From assembly GCA_009599575.1 (NCBI GenBank), contig VWND01000001.1, forward strand, positions 434,001 to 498,000: 64,000 nt of DNA, in the 5' to 3' direction. Positions 45,901-56,172 of the stretch are shown piece after piece (the stretch's first letter is position 1; each line of letters begins with the position of its first letter). The notes under the pieces are model-generated. The model was not told the DNA's origin. It ran no database searches and was given only the letters and a program-made list of their open reading frames with translations. The position numbers and the translations under genes were made by a program. Source of the stretch: Blumeriella jaapii. Taxonomy: Eukaryota; Ascomycota; Leotiomycetes; Helotiales; Drepanopezizaceae.

Positions 45901-45999
45901 TATTTAAAAGTCGTAAAAGCTTTTCGTCGTTTGCTTCGGATTGTTTTAGCGAAGCCGGAAAAGCGGTTAAAACTTCGGTCAGATAGTGTTTTTTAAAAA

Positions 46000-47500
46000 A
46001 AGCTTAGTTTTAAAACTGAATTTTTTCGTTTAAAAAATCCTGAGAAAAGTTTTAAAAGCGTCGGATTAAAAAGTTAGGTTTGCTATTTTGTTTTTCAGGT
46101 TTGAATATAATTACAAAATTAAAACCAGCTAAAAATTCGCTTTAGCGTATTTAACGTTTATTAAATTGCTTAATCGTTATAAAATATTTTAAATTTCGGT
46201 GGTTTGTAAATATTCGAATTAAATAGGCAGCTTTTTGTAATTCGGCTCGCTAATTTTCGAAATAACGTATAATAACAAAAAGTTTTTTATTATAAATTTC
46301 GTAATTATATTCGGCAAAATCGAATTTTTTCGATATAAAAGCGATTGGATAAAATATTTTTGTATCGTTTTTTTAAAAAAGAATTTTTAAAAAAACGTAA
46401 TTAAAAACGTTAGTTTTAACAAATATTTTTTTGTTAAAATTAAAATGGGACAACGTAGGTGCAATCGTAAAAGCTGATTTAAGAAATTCGAAAGCTTTTA
46501 TACAATCGTCGTTAAAATTTTATTTAATATTTTTCTTCGTTAAATTTATTAAAAAAATAACGATTTTAAAAAAACTTTTAATAAATCGTCGATAAAAATT
46601 CGCAAAATCTAAAAACACTTATACGTTTTTGACGTTAAAAAAGAGATTTCAGCCCGTAATCGCTTCGAACTTTTTAAAATTTATTTTGATTTTAATAATA
46701 AAAATAATTATTTTAAAATAAACGATTTTTTAAATTTCGAATTCGCATTTTTTTATATTTAGTTATAGGCCCGCGTCAGAAAAAGCTTGAAAAACAAAAT
46801 TAACGTATTTTTTGTGTTTTTAAAAATCGTTTAAATAAACTAGAATATCGTTTATATAAGCTATGCAAAAGATATTTAAGTAAAATCGTAAAATATCGTT
46901 TATACGGAATTAAAACGTGGCGAAAGCGTTGCATAATCCGAAAAGTATAATTAAAAACTCGAATAAGTTATATTTCGTATTAAATATAATAAGTTATTTA
47001 TAGCTTTTTTTTATTCGAATTTTATTAAAAGCGGCGAAAACGTCGAGTTTAATATAAAATTTGACTTTGCTTAGTCGTGAAAGCGTTTTTTTAAACTAAT
47101 AGTAAAAAGTATCGGTTTTTAATTGTAATAATATTAAAAGCTTTATAATCGACGCAAAATCATAGTTTTTTTTTTGGTTTTTTCGCAAATAAAATTGAAA
47201 AGGCTGCGGAAAAAAAGCTCGTTCGGATTTAATTTTTCTCGAGGTTTTTTTTAAAAAATTTGCGTAAAACTTGAAATTCGTCGATTAATATATTATACAA
47301 AAGGCCGTATAAAAGTATTATTTTAAATCGAAGTTTTATCGTATAATCAACGCTTTTTTTATAAAATGCAAGTTTATCAGCTTCGATAAGATCAAAAGCG
47401 GCTAGATAATAATAATAATAAAAAAAAAGTTTTATTCGAAGATCGATTAGCGGTTTGGTTTAGAAAGCTAAACGGATATTTTTCAATAAAGCTTTAGCGA
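46000..47500 (-). pseudogene. E3 reverse transcriptase/RNase H remnant
   Basis: Around 46,825-46,865 the minus strand reads C-I-A-Y-I-N-D-I-L-V-Y, the Gypsy RT active site Y-I-D-D-I-L-V-Y with one G-to-A change. RNase H lies toward 46.2 kb. Boundaries are approximate. Confidence 0.7.
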
Positions 47501-47975
47501 AGTAAAGTTCGGCTGAAAGTTGTTAACGTGCAATTTGAAAAAGCTTATTTTTTTTTTGCAATTAATCGATTTTAAATAATATGGTAAGAAAAAATTCGTC
47601 GAATAAAGCGCCTAGTTTATATAATTATTAATTAATTTCGTATAAAAAAGCTGAGAATACCTCGATTTTTAATTAAAAGGCCAAAGTAGTAAATACAACT
47701 GCTTTTATACGACGTGGTATAGCTGGTAGAACGACGGTTTTGTAAAAGTGGCGTTTTTAAATTAGGCTTAAAACGGCCAATTAATAAATGCGTTAAGATA
47801 AGCAATTCGTACGGCAAAAGTCTGAATTGAAATAAAAGGTGTTCGTAGTTTAGTTAATATAAAAGTTGTGTATCCGAAGCTAAGGTTTTTTTAAAATAAA
47901 ATCGTATTTTCCTAGTATTATAATAAAAGCTGTAATTAGTTCGGTATGGCCGGCGATATTAATTTGAAAAGAAAC

Positions 47976-48224
47976 TTAATAAATAATATCGCCGTAAATG
48001 GAAAAGCGTCCGTTAACCACGGTAAGTTTACGTAGGTTGGTAAATAAAACAAAGGTTAATTCGTAGTATTGCACGAAAAAATAATTAATAAAATTATCGG
48101 TAGCTTCGGAATCGTTTAAAAAATAAATTTTAATATATGTATTATTAATAGTTATAATATAAGGTAATATTAAATATGATTTCGGAACGCTGTTTAAAAC
48201 AGATAATTTTAATTTATTTTTCAA
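47976..48224 (-). pseudogene. E3 retropepsin remnant
   Basis: An 82-codon open segment containing F-L-N-D-S-E-A-T-D-N-F-I-N, matching the Gypsy protease motif D-S-G-A-T with Gly changed to Glu (a G-to-A transition). It lies between gag and RT. Confidence 0.65.
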
Positions 48225-48299
48225 AAGTTTTTAATAGTAATAATTATTAAAAACAGTTAGTTTTCCGATTTTTTTGCTTCGGCTTTAGCTTTTTTAATT

Positions 48300-49450
48300 T
48301 AAAAGAAATCGGAGCAATTAGCAGCGCGGTATTTATCGCTGGCATATTATAAATAAAGGTTATTAGCAAAAAAATAAATTCGGCGCGCTAATTTTTCGGT
48401 ATTATTTATTAAGCGTTTGTTTTTGGCTACGTCGGCTGCGGTTTATATAATTGCTTTGGTTTAAATAACGCTGAGGTTTATAGGGTCGTTTAAATAATAA
48501 TCGTAATAGCAGTTTTAAATATAAAAGCAAAAGAAATAATTCTCGTATTGCGGCTTTCGGTTTTATAATAATTAAAATTCAATTATCGAAAAACGATATC
48601 GGTTTCGCGTATTTGGGCGTAAAAACCAATAAAATCGGTTTTCAAATCGGAAAGGTTAATGTAAAACAAACGGGTGATTATATTAAAATAAAAAGCTTCG
48701 CGCAGAATAACGATAGCGGCTTCGTTATTAAATTTAATATGATTTTTAATTTTCAGTTAAATAAAAAGAAAAATAAATAGAAATTAATTGCTTTGCTTAA
48801 AAAATAAAATTTTTTTAAATGCATCTGCTTATTAATTAAAAACACCGAACGATTGTTAAAGGATTTGAATTATTTTTGCAATAATTAAATAAAAAAAGGT
48901 GCCGTCCGTACGTAAATCTTTTTGCAAAGCGCTTTTGGCTATATCGGAAAGGCGGAAGAAAAAGTAATTTATGCGATTTTATTCGGTCGCATATTAATTT
49001 TGATTAAAACGGAACTTTAGAATTATATTTTAAAAAAAGATAGTAAAATGTTTCGTAACGTTGCCGGTGCCATCCGAACTTGTGAATTTATCGGAGTCGG
49101 AAAAGGCAGGTGTTTTTCTTTTTGCGTTTAAGGTGTTCGGTGTATTTTGACTGATAAAAGCTTGTTTTCGGAGATTGGCAAATTCGGCTTCGCGGTTTTA
49201 AATTACTTTTTTTTAAAAAGCTTTTTTTTCCTAATATTATACCGTTTGAATATTTAGCTTTTAAGCGAAATCATTTAGTTTGGCTTTAAATAATATTATT
49301 ATATCGTTTTGCTTTATCGCGTAGGCGAAGATATCGAAGATTTTTTAAAAGCAGGCTTTCGTATTAGCGATCAGAGCGGCGACGATTTGGTCGGGGTATT
49401 CAAGGTATTTTAAAATAAAGCAATTAGGGGGTTTCGACAATTTAAAAAGT
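48300..49450 (-). pseudogene. E3 gag region
   Basis: Located between the 5' LTR and protease of the minus-strand element. No long open frame remains. Assignment is by position and by protein-like reading with RIP-type stops. Confidence 0.35.
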
Positions 49451-49762
49451 TCCGACATTTTCGGTATTAGTGCCCGTTAAAAAAGGAGCGTGAAGTGTGT
49501 TTTGTTCCGGGATGTAGGCAGAAGCAAAACAGGGTTTTTTGAATGTAAGTCTTATGTCAGAGGGGGTTGTCGTTTCTTATGTCAGAAAAGGTTGTCGTTT
49601 CGTAGTTTCGTATGAGGGGTCGTAAAATTGTTCGCGATAAGGTTGATTTCCTGTATGCGCAAAGGTAGAACAAATTTGTATGCGCAAAGGCAGAACAGAG
49701 TTGGCAGGCCTTTTCAGCTCGAGGGCTGAAATAGGGGTGTCAAAGGAGTTTGGTAGTCAATA

Positions 49763-49937
49763 TGTAAGGGGGGGGCGAACGAGCAGAAGGTTCGTAGATG
49801 ATTTGCATTGACTACGAGGTTCTAAGTTAGAGGTGTCGCGAAGTCTAAGATACAATGTGTGCGGGCTCCGATGTCACGTAACAACAACGTGACCTTCGGA
49901 CCACGTGACCAACGAACTGACGTCTCATCCCCTCACA
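49763..49937 (-). repeat. E3 LTR, right copy (nearly unmutated)
   Basis: 175 bp, GC-normal, ends in CTCACA. It serves as the 5' LTR of the minus-strand element and touches single-copy host sequence. Confidence 0.93.
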
Positions 49938-50193
49938 AGAAGCCGGTGTGCGTACTGATGTAGTAGATGGGCCGAGGATCCTCTTTGCCGATGGCAAGGT
50001 AGTAGTCGGCTAGGGAGCCGGAAGCGTGATAGATGCCGAAGGTTTGGGGAAAGCGAAAGTTGGAGCTTTGCTGGGAGACCGCTGGAGGTGAGGACTGCTC
50101 GTATTGGACTGCCGCATCGTTGGGTGCGTTTTGAGGAGCGTTTGCCGGTGGGGGTTCCTTCTCGTCGGAGGAGAATCGACTTTTGAGGCCCAT
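49938..50193 (-). pseudogene. 5' half of host gene split by E3
   Basis: ATG at 50193; 85 codons and one base before the AGAAG duplication (49938-49942). The N-terminus is Pro/Ala/Gln/Ser-rich and probably disordered to about residue 45, followed by F-R-F-P-Q-T-F-G-I-Y-H and Y-Y-L-A-I-G. Reading through the E3 LTR adds only a Leu and a stop, so the allele encodes at most 86 residues of 258. The frame continues at 32136 after removal of E3. Confidence 0.8.
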
Positions 50194-51580
50194 AGTGAGG
50201 TAGGATTCATATGCAGAAGGTTTGGAGACAAGGAGATTGCGAATCTGATTGATCAGAGGTAGAGGTCGGCTGTAAAGATACTATACCTTGGGTTTGTTGA
50301 TTCCATGTAAGAGGTTTGTTTTTACGTGAGATGCAACATCACGAGGTCGATCATAAGTGTCGTCGTCGCTGCCCGCAGGTACTATGGTACTGTGCTATAG
50401 ATACAGTATGATATTTGCTACCGAACATCTAACCTCCGCTTTTCAATGATCTCCAGGCACTACTCTGACGCTGTGTTTACCGGCTTTGTTCCGCCTCGCC
50501 CATCAAGCTTGCCTTGTCCACTCTGTTCACGAAGCTTGTCCTCGATTGAGTAATGATAATCCCCAAGCTGCGAGGCCGAAAGGTTGAAATACTGACAAGC
50601 AGATGGCTATCACAGCTCAAACTTGGACAGTCCCAAGCCGAAAGATCCAAGCATCTCAGACGTGACTGTTTGAATGCTTAGAACAAACATGTTTCATGGT
50701 TCAAGGCAACGAACGATTTGGTGAGAGCTCCGGAAAGTTTCTGCTGTTAATTTTGGCTTGGTCTCATGACACTTGCAAAAAACCCATAAAACGGGCTATA
50801 GGCAAGGATTGCTACAAAGGTGAGCATGAGATGTTATTTGATGGGGAGGATGGTACTGCTGTATATTGTAGGATTTGCTACTTTTATTTATAGCTTAGCG
50901 AAGCCGAGACCTCGGCTGGACAAGATAGAAAAAATCGCCGGTCCGTAGGCCGGACTTAGGCTATCCGTTTCCACAACAGATTGTCTGTATTGTTACCATA
51001 CACCAAGGACTTGTTTGTACGATAGGTTTGATGTAAGCCTGAAGCACCTGCGTTTGACATCCTACTACAAATATGAATCTAGGCAGTATCTTACATGCAA
51101 TTAGGCGTTAGTCATAATCCCGGTCGCCGAAACACCATAAGCATTGAAGTTGCTATTTATTCCCAAGTAAGAAATTTCTGCGGGGGCGGCTGACAGTATA
51201 CGAAGTAGGAAGCTTACTCCGGAAATATTGTTCGCTTATCTGGTTAGTATGCTTGTATGAAAAAGCGCCTTTCTGTTTTTTAATAGTTGCAGGATCGTTG
51301 GATTTCTCCGCCGGTGTACAATCCTTTGATTGTATAGTTAGACTATACACCTCGATTCCTAACACTTCCCCAAGTTATTAAAATTATTGATATCAGTATT
51401 GATACTATCTTGAGAAGCTTTCCAGTTACTTGCTTTATTTAATCTTAGCGTGCGAGATCCTTCAGGATGGATCATCTCCGCAGCAAAGATGGACAATCAG
51501 CATTATAAATCTAGCTCGCCCTTCGTCCTGATGTTTGCCTATCGATCATCAATCATCACCTATCATCAGCACCACTCAAA
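50194..51580. other. intergenic, no gene seen; paired hairpins at 50902-50955
   Basis: About 1.4 kb upstream of the disrupted gene. It holds two short hairpins, AGCCGAGACCTCGGCT (50902-50917) and GTCCG-TAGGC-CGGAC (50941-50955), which could mark a small non-autonomous element. No terminal repeats or duplication could be fixed. A TATAGT...ACTATA dyad lies near 51,335. Confidence 0.4.
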
Positions 51581-52452
51581 ATGCATCTCTCAGCTACCGT
51601 TTCCGCTTTTGTGCTTGCAAACGCTTTTTTGGCGGTCACAGGCATCGAAGTAAGAGTCATATCATGGAACGTCGAGGCACCCCCAGCAGGGTTTCTTGCG
51701 TAAGACTTTTCAGCCCTCCACAACGCCTCTCATTGCCCAATATATCAATAAGGTCATTCCAACAGCACCCAGGGACGTACCTACAGTTATCAGCTTGCAA
51801 GGAGTTCATCAAGCCCAACTGGAAGAGATTATGGCCAGCCTTGACGGATCTTGGGGATCTGCCGGACATGTTAAGGATGACAGCAATGGCGCCACAGATT
51901 ACAACCCGATTCTGTTTCAGACCGACTATCTCAGTCTTGTTCACTTTGATACGAGCCAGATATGGCCCCAAGAAGAAAAACTTTCTTTATTTGCCCAAGA
52001 GCGACCGCCGTATTACTATGGCTGCCTTTGAAGATGTGAAGACCAAGGCCTCTTTTCTCATCGCTAATACTCACCTTGACGATACCGATCCTGATGCTCG
52101 TATCGGAGAAATGTCGACAGTCATTATGGAAGCCAATCATTATCAGAAAGACTACCAAAAACCTATGATATTAACTGGGACCTTCAACGAAGAGCCGGAA
52201 AATGAAATAATTCAGGCGTTGGAACGCGATGGCTTCGTAGATGCTTGGGAGTCAGTTCATCACAAAACTGGCGGCATGGGAACATACACCGGCTCGAAAG
52301 GGGATAAATCGGCTCGTTATGATTACATCCGCCTGAAAAATACAGAACATAGGGTCTTCAGTCCATTGTCATTTCAAGTCTTGACTAACAAATTCGGTCG
52401 GAACACTATCAGCACTCATAAGCCGATGGTTCTCGATATACAAATCGTTTGA
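51581..52452 (+). pseudogene. secreted endonuclease/exonuclease/phosphatase-family protein, decayed
   Basis: Starts at an ATG (51581) with a signal-like N-terminus (hydrophobic residues 6-20, then V-T-G-I-E-V-R-V-I-S-W-N-V-E, the first strand and Asn of the EEP fold). The frame ends at a TAA near 51,701 and resumes in another frame (R-K-T-F-Q-P-S, then V-I-S-L-Q-G-V). A second one-base shift occurs near 51,960, after which the third frame runs to 52452 (N-T-H-L-D-D, then L-T-G-T-F-N-E-E-P and I-S-T-H-K-P). No intron long enough fits either shift. EEP enzymes need G-D-F-N and S-D-H; both Asp are Thr here. Two shifts plus two lost active-site residues indicate a dead gene. It would have acted outside the cell on phosphodiesters or phosphates. 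Confidence 0.8.
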
Positions 52453-52669
52453 ATTGGCAGGAAACTTGGGTATAACGGATTGGCCTGCTGTTTCTGGCTT
52501 AATGTCACTCACTGCTCAGGCCTGGCGTTGGACTAGTCTGGCAAAAATTTTACATGCATGTTTCTATTTACTGTTAGATTCGAAATTCTTTCCTTGTTTC
52601 TTTCAATCCTCCTCGGCTAGAATCATGAGATTTTATTACATGATGATACAAGTGAACAAGAAAGGTGAG

Positions 52670-52790
52670 TGTGATGGAACTAGTGATCACGTGGGCTAGT
52701 AGTACACACAGAGCACATTTGTGGGTATAAAAGGCATCTTCCTTCCTGGAGCTTCTAGACAACAATCGATACGTAGCGACTTTGGAAAGA
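52670..52790. repeat. possible solo LTR remnant
   Basis: Begins TGTGATGGAACTAGTGATCACGTG, followed by a TATAAAAGGC box and a TAGACAACAATCGATAC segment, a layout typical of fungal Gypsy LTRs. No second copy or target-site duplication is visible and the 3' end is uncertain. Confidence 0.3.
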
Positions 52791-53046
52791 TTTTCTTTGC
52801 CGGCTATCCGAGCTTTTTTTTACGAATACGCATTGCTACGATTTACCTAACGAAGGCCGATTTATTGGAAGTTCCAAAAGACTTGTATTTTTGTTGCTTT
52901 TAGCTTTGTACTGCTGTTTCTGTTGCCAGCTTCACACGAGTAAACAGATGTCACGTCAGATATGGGGCCAACTAATAGGCAGAACGTGTCAAGTCGATTC
53001 GCCGTAGAAGTCTGATCTAGAATGGATGGCCTACCGGGTAAAATCT

Positions 53047-53821
53047 TTATACAAGTTCAGGAATAACGGAGTCATCCTGTGTCTTTGCATGTCTTTCTTG
53101 GTACCCGATTACCTCTGCAACTTTCCTCGCCATCTCGTTCCCAGTAATCTGCTCCCAGAGGTGAAGAGTAGCCTCCATTCCGCAAGAGACGCCCATGTCC
53201 GTCCTCCTCAGAGTCGATCCAGCGTTTTGCGTTCGAGTTTGCTTGACATGATACCGAGTCAGCCTTCCTGCGATGACCAGCAAACAGCAAGAACACGATT
53301 TCCACGCCGACTGCCTTTCTCTGCATCATTTTGTAACACGGGCAGAGCAGACTAGTGCGTCGTCGCCGTCCTCCCATCTAGTTTCCCCAACGCCGCCAAT
53401 AACAGGCTCCCCGTACAGATGCATAGCGTCAGCCCATCCTCCAAGTCTAGATAGCGGTCCAGAGGCGCCATCAACGCGTTCTCGGGCGAGCGCAGGTCGC
53501 GCTTCCACGCCTCGACGATCTGCAGGATGGCTGCCAGGGTGCCGCCGGGCAGGAGCAGGATGTCCCACTCCTCGATACGGCGAGCGCCTCTGTGAGCGAG
53601 ATGTCCCGCGCTGTGAAGGCGCCCTCCACGGAGCGGGTGAGCGCGCTGCTGGCGGCGAGGGACAGCTCGAGGTACGGCGTGCCAACCTTGAGGCGGTTGG
53701 CTTTGCTGAAGTGCTTGATGGGCCCGATGGCGTCGAGGGAATTCATGTCCGGGAACAGTGGGACATAGACTTGCAGCGGACGCGGCCAGTCTGGATCGAG
53801 GGCTCGAGGATTGGAAGGCAT
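53047..53821 (-). pseudogene. DJ-1/PfpI-family protein, decayed
   Basis: ATG at 53821. The N-terminal part is intact (V-Y-V-P-L-F-P-D-M-N-S-L-D-A-I-G-P-I). A one-base loss near 53,575 moves the frame; the next frame reads E-E-W-D-I-L-L-L-P-G-G and keeps the nucleophile region C-I-C-T-G-S-L-L-L-A. A TAG follows T-T-H where the family has Trp (53,350). Further shifts come before the recognisable C-terminus G-V-S-C-G-M-E-A-T-L-H-L-W-E-Q-I-T-G and V-A-E-V-I-G-Y. DJ-1/PfpI proteins are cysteine-based glyoxalase, amidase or chaperone-like enzymes. No set of introns repairs the frame. Confidence 0.8.
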
Positions 53822-54487
53822 TATTTCAAGAAAGGGAGGAAATCAGAGAAGGCAAAAGGCTGCAACTTGAAGCGCCGTCTAGAAGAACTTACTACGCAGG
53901 TCAATAGATATTCTGCAAAGGACATCAATCAAGGTGGTCTTGTGAAGGTGAAGTGGTAATAGATAGCACCTTTAGTATATCTTGGTACCTTTGTCGATAG
54001 TAAGAAGAGGACTTCTGGGTCTTGAGTCTTGGGAGTCTTGAGTGTCAAGGCCCAATTGTACAGTACAGCGAAACACCCCTCGCTTAGAGGCTTACGGGCC
54101 CCATCGCTAGTGTGGTAAGTAAACAGACATACCGACCACTGCAGCGCAGAAAACGAGACGTTGGTACAAGCGACGCTATCATGGTGATCCTCCCTACCGA
54201 GCAGATTCTTCCAACGAAGACGAGCCTCCCCCAAACCCTTAGTGGGAAAAGCGTTGCAAACAGAATGTTGTGCATTCTCTGGATGGGATACGGGTATCGA
54301 GTCCTCCCCGCTTCGCGGCGGGATCTTGGTCAGCGGGGCGGGGCGGAACACGAGTAGCGGGACTTGGCGCGGCTGGCGAGTTGATCCAATTTCGGCATCA
54401 TCTCGTTTTCCTCTCCTCTCCTCTCCGTTCTCCCTCACACCCTAAGGTGACCAAACAACCACAACGCACCGACCGACCAACCGACAA
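53822..54487. promoter_or_regulatory. upstream region and probable promoter of the AGC kinase gene
   Basis: No gene is seen. A pyrimidine-rich run, CCTCTCCTCTCCTCTCC, near 54,411-54,427 is typical of fungal promoters close to the transcription start, so the leader probably begins around 54.4 kb. Confidence 0.4.
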
Positions 54488-54640
54488 ATGCATATCGAAA
54501 CCGAGAACGACAACACCATCTTCACTTCCCTCAGCTCCCGTTGGACTGTAATGCGAACCGCGAAGAATCAGCAGAAACTGCACCGAAACTACCGTGGTCA
54601 GATCAGAGCTGATGCTGAGCGACGCCGCGGTGCACCATGA
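54488..54640 (+). CDS. upstream ORF, 50 codons, overlapping the kinase start
   Basis: ATG at 54488, no stop for 50 codons, and a TGA at 54638-54640 that overlaps the kinase ATG at 54637 as ATGA. It is in a different frame from the kinase. If the leader is unspliced, ribosomes starting here would terminate on the kinase start codon, so it could restrain kinase translation. The peptide has no recognised motif. Whether it is in the mRNA is not visible from DNA. Confidence 0.5.
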   Translation: MHIETENDNTIFTSLSSRWTVMRTAKNQQKLHRNYRGQIRADAERRRGAP

Positions 54641-56172
54641 AGCCGACCTCCTCGCCCGCCCCCGCCGTGAGCACCGTCCGCGGTTTTAATACCCCACTAC
54701 TAGGATCAGGAGACGAAGACTCGGACTGTGGATCGCGCACCCCGAGCAGGAGGAGGATGCACGCTTTGGAGGATGTGGTCAGCGCGAACAGCAGCCCGAT
54801 GCTGCGCCCTGTCTCGCACACTGCGATGGGAGGGATCAGTCAGATGAAGTTAAAACTAGACACCTTGACTTTGGAAGGCAGTTCACGCTCCAACTCTTTG
54901 GTGCGCAGCAAGAGTCAACTGAGGAGCCAAACGCAGAGCAGCACCAGCACCTCCGACGGATGCAGCGACGATGGGAACTCGGATATCACCAGCTATGAGG
55001 TTCCGCTCGAGCACGATTTTGTGAGTGAGAGCGTGGCAGAAAAGCCGCTCTTCGGTGCGATCGAAGGCGGGCTCGTTCAGGATACTTTGGCGCGTAAGAT
55101 GACCGCGACGGACTTTGAACCTCTCCGCTGCCTGGGAAAGGGAACATTCGGCACCGTGCTCCTCGTGAAGCAACAGACGACCGGACGTCTCTACGCCCAG
55201 AAGCAGTTCAAAAAAGCCTCCCTCACGGTCCACAAACGCCTCATTGAACAGACTAAAACCGAGCGCTCGATCCTCGAAAGCGTAAACCGCCATCCTTTCG
55301 TCGTCAAGCTTTTCTACGCCTTTCAAGACCACGAGAAACTATATCTCATCCTCGAGTACGCGCAGGGCGGAGAACTCTTCAAATATCTTGCGGAAGAGCG
55401 CATGTTTCCAGAACCAGTCGCGTCTTTCTACATGGCTGAGATGGTGCTCGCACTCGAACACCTGCACCGCAACCTGGGCGTCATCTACCGCGATCTAAAG
55501 CCCGAGAACTGCCTCCTGGACGCTGAAGGGCATCTTCTGCTCACCGATTTTGGCCTCTCCAAAGTTTCCGTCGACGAAAACGATCGTTGCAATAGCGTGC
55601 TAGGCACCGTGGAGTACATGGCGCCTGAAGTCGTGCAGGGACATAAATACGGGATGGCGGTCGACTGGTGGTCGTTCGGCGCCCTTGGTTTTGACTTGTT
55701 AACCGGCAGCCCGCCGTTCGTCAGCAACAATAACGCGAAGATCCAGGAGAAGATTTTGAAGCAGAAGGTCGTGATGCCGTATTATCTCAGTCTGGACTCC
55801 AAGGATCTGCTCACGCGCCTCCTTCGTAAGGAGCCTAGCAAGAGGCTTGGGGCCAACATGCCGAAAGATATGCTGGCGATCAAAAAACATCGCTTCTTCC
55901 GCAACATCGATTGGAAGAGACTCGCGCTGCGGGAGCTCGAGCCGCCGATCCAACCGCTGATCACAGATCCTGAGCTAGCGGAGAACTTCTCTGATGAGTT
56001 CACGGAATTGGCGCTGAGTCCCGTATTGACGAGTACAAAAGCGCCTTGGGGCTCGGCCATTAACGGGAGCGCGATTGAGAAGGACAATCCATTTGGAGGA
56101 TTTAGTTACGTGGCTAGCCAGAGCATGTTGGATGGAGATGGGTTTGCGGGAATGTTCGCTTGTAAGGAGTGA
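54637..56172 (+). CDS. AGC-family protein kinase, S6 kinase-like (Psk1-type)
   Basis: Intronless frame of 511 codons. Residues 1-150 are Ser/Thr-rich and probably regulatory. The kinase domain spans about 160-420: G-K-G-T-F-G-T-V at 167-174, catalytic Lys189, Y-R-D-L-K-P-E-N with Asp286, D-F-G at 304-306 and A-P-E at 329-331. The activation loop carries N-S-V-L-G-T (Ser320), the position phosphorylated by PDK1 in AGC kinases. The C-terminal extension has a Ser-Pro/Thr turn-motif region (about 461-467) and the hydrophobic motif F-G-G-F-S-Y (486-491), the TORC-dependent site in this family. It resembles fission-yeast Psk1 and S6 kinases, which couple TORC1 to translation; the exact orthology is inferred. 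All catalytic residues are present. Confidence 0.9.
   Translation: MKPTSSPAPAVSTVRGFNTPLLGSGDEDSDCGSRTPSRRRMHALEDVVSANSSPMLRPVSHTAMGGISQMKLKLDTLTLEGSSRSNSLVRSKSQLRSQTQSSTSTSDGCSDDGNSDITSYEVPLEHDFVSESVAEKPLFGAIEGGLVQDTLARKMTATDFEPLRCLGKGTFGTVLLVKQQTTGRLYAQKQFKKASLTVHKRLIEQTKTERSILESVNRHPFVVKLFYAFQDHEKLYLILEYAQGGELFKYLAEERMFPEPVASFYMAEMVLALEHLHRNLGVIYRDLKPENCLLDAEGHLLLTDFGLSKVSVDENDRCNSVLGTVEYMAPEVVQGHKYGMAVDWWSFGALGFDLLTGSPPFVSNNNAKIQEKILKQKVVMPYYLSLDSKDLLTRLLRKEPSKRLGANMPKDMLAIKKHRFFRNIDWKRLALRELEPPIQPLITDPELAENFSDEFTELALSPVLTSTKAPWGSAINGSAIEKDNPFGGFSYVASQSMLDGDGFAGMFACKE

Larger units (their letters stand above)
32142..49937 (-). mobile_element. E3: Ty3/Gypsy LTR retrotransposon inside a host gene, hosting E4 and E5
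   Basis: Two 175-bp LTRs (32142-32316 and 49763-49937) beginning TGTAAG and ending CCCCTCACA (CCCCTTATA in the mutated left copy), with AGAAG duplicated. Without E4/E5 it is about 6.0 kb. On the minus strand the order is gag (about 49.4-48.3 kb), protease (47976-48224, D-S-E-A-T-D-N-F-I-N), RT (active-site box Y-I-N-D near 46,840), RNase H, and integrase ending at about 44.6 kb. The remaining 3' sequence (32317-32855) lies beyond the nested E4. It is strongly RIP-mutated except near its right end. Confidence 0.93.

Noticed and set aside
52453..53046. Confident solo-LTR call at 52.67 kb
   Set aside because: The start resembles an LTR, but there is no second copy, no clear 3' end and no duplication, so it is kept only as a low-confidence feature.
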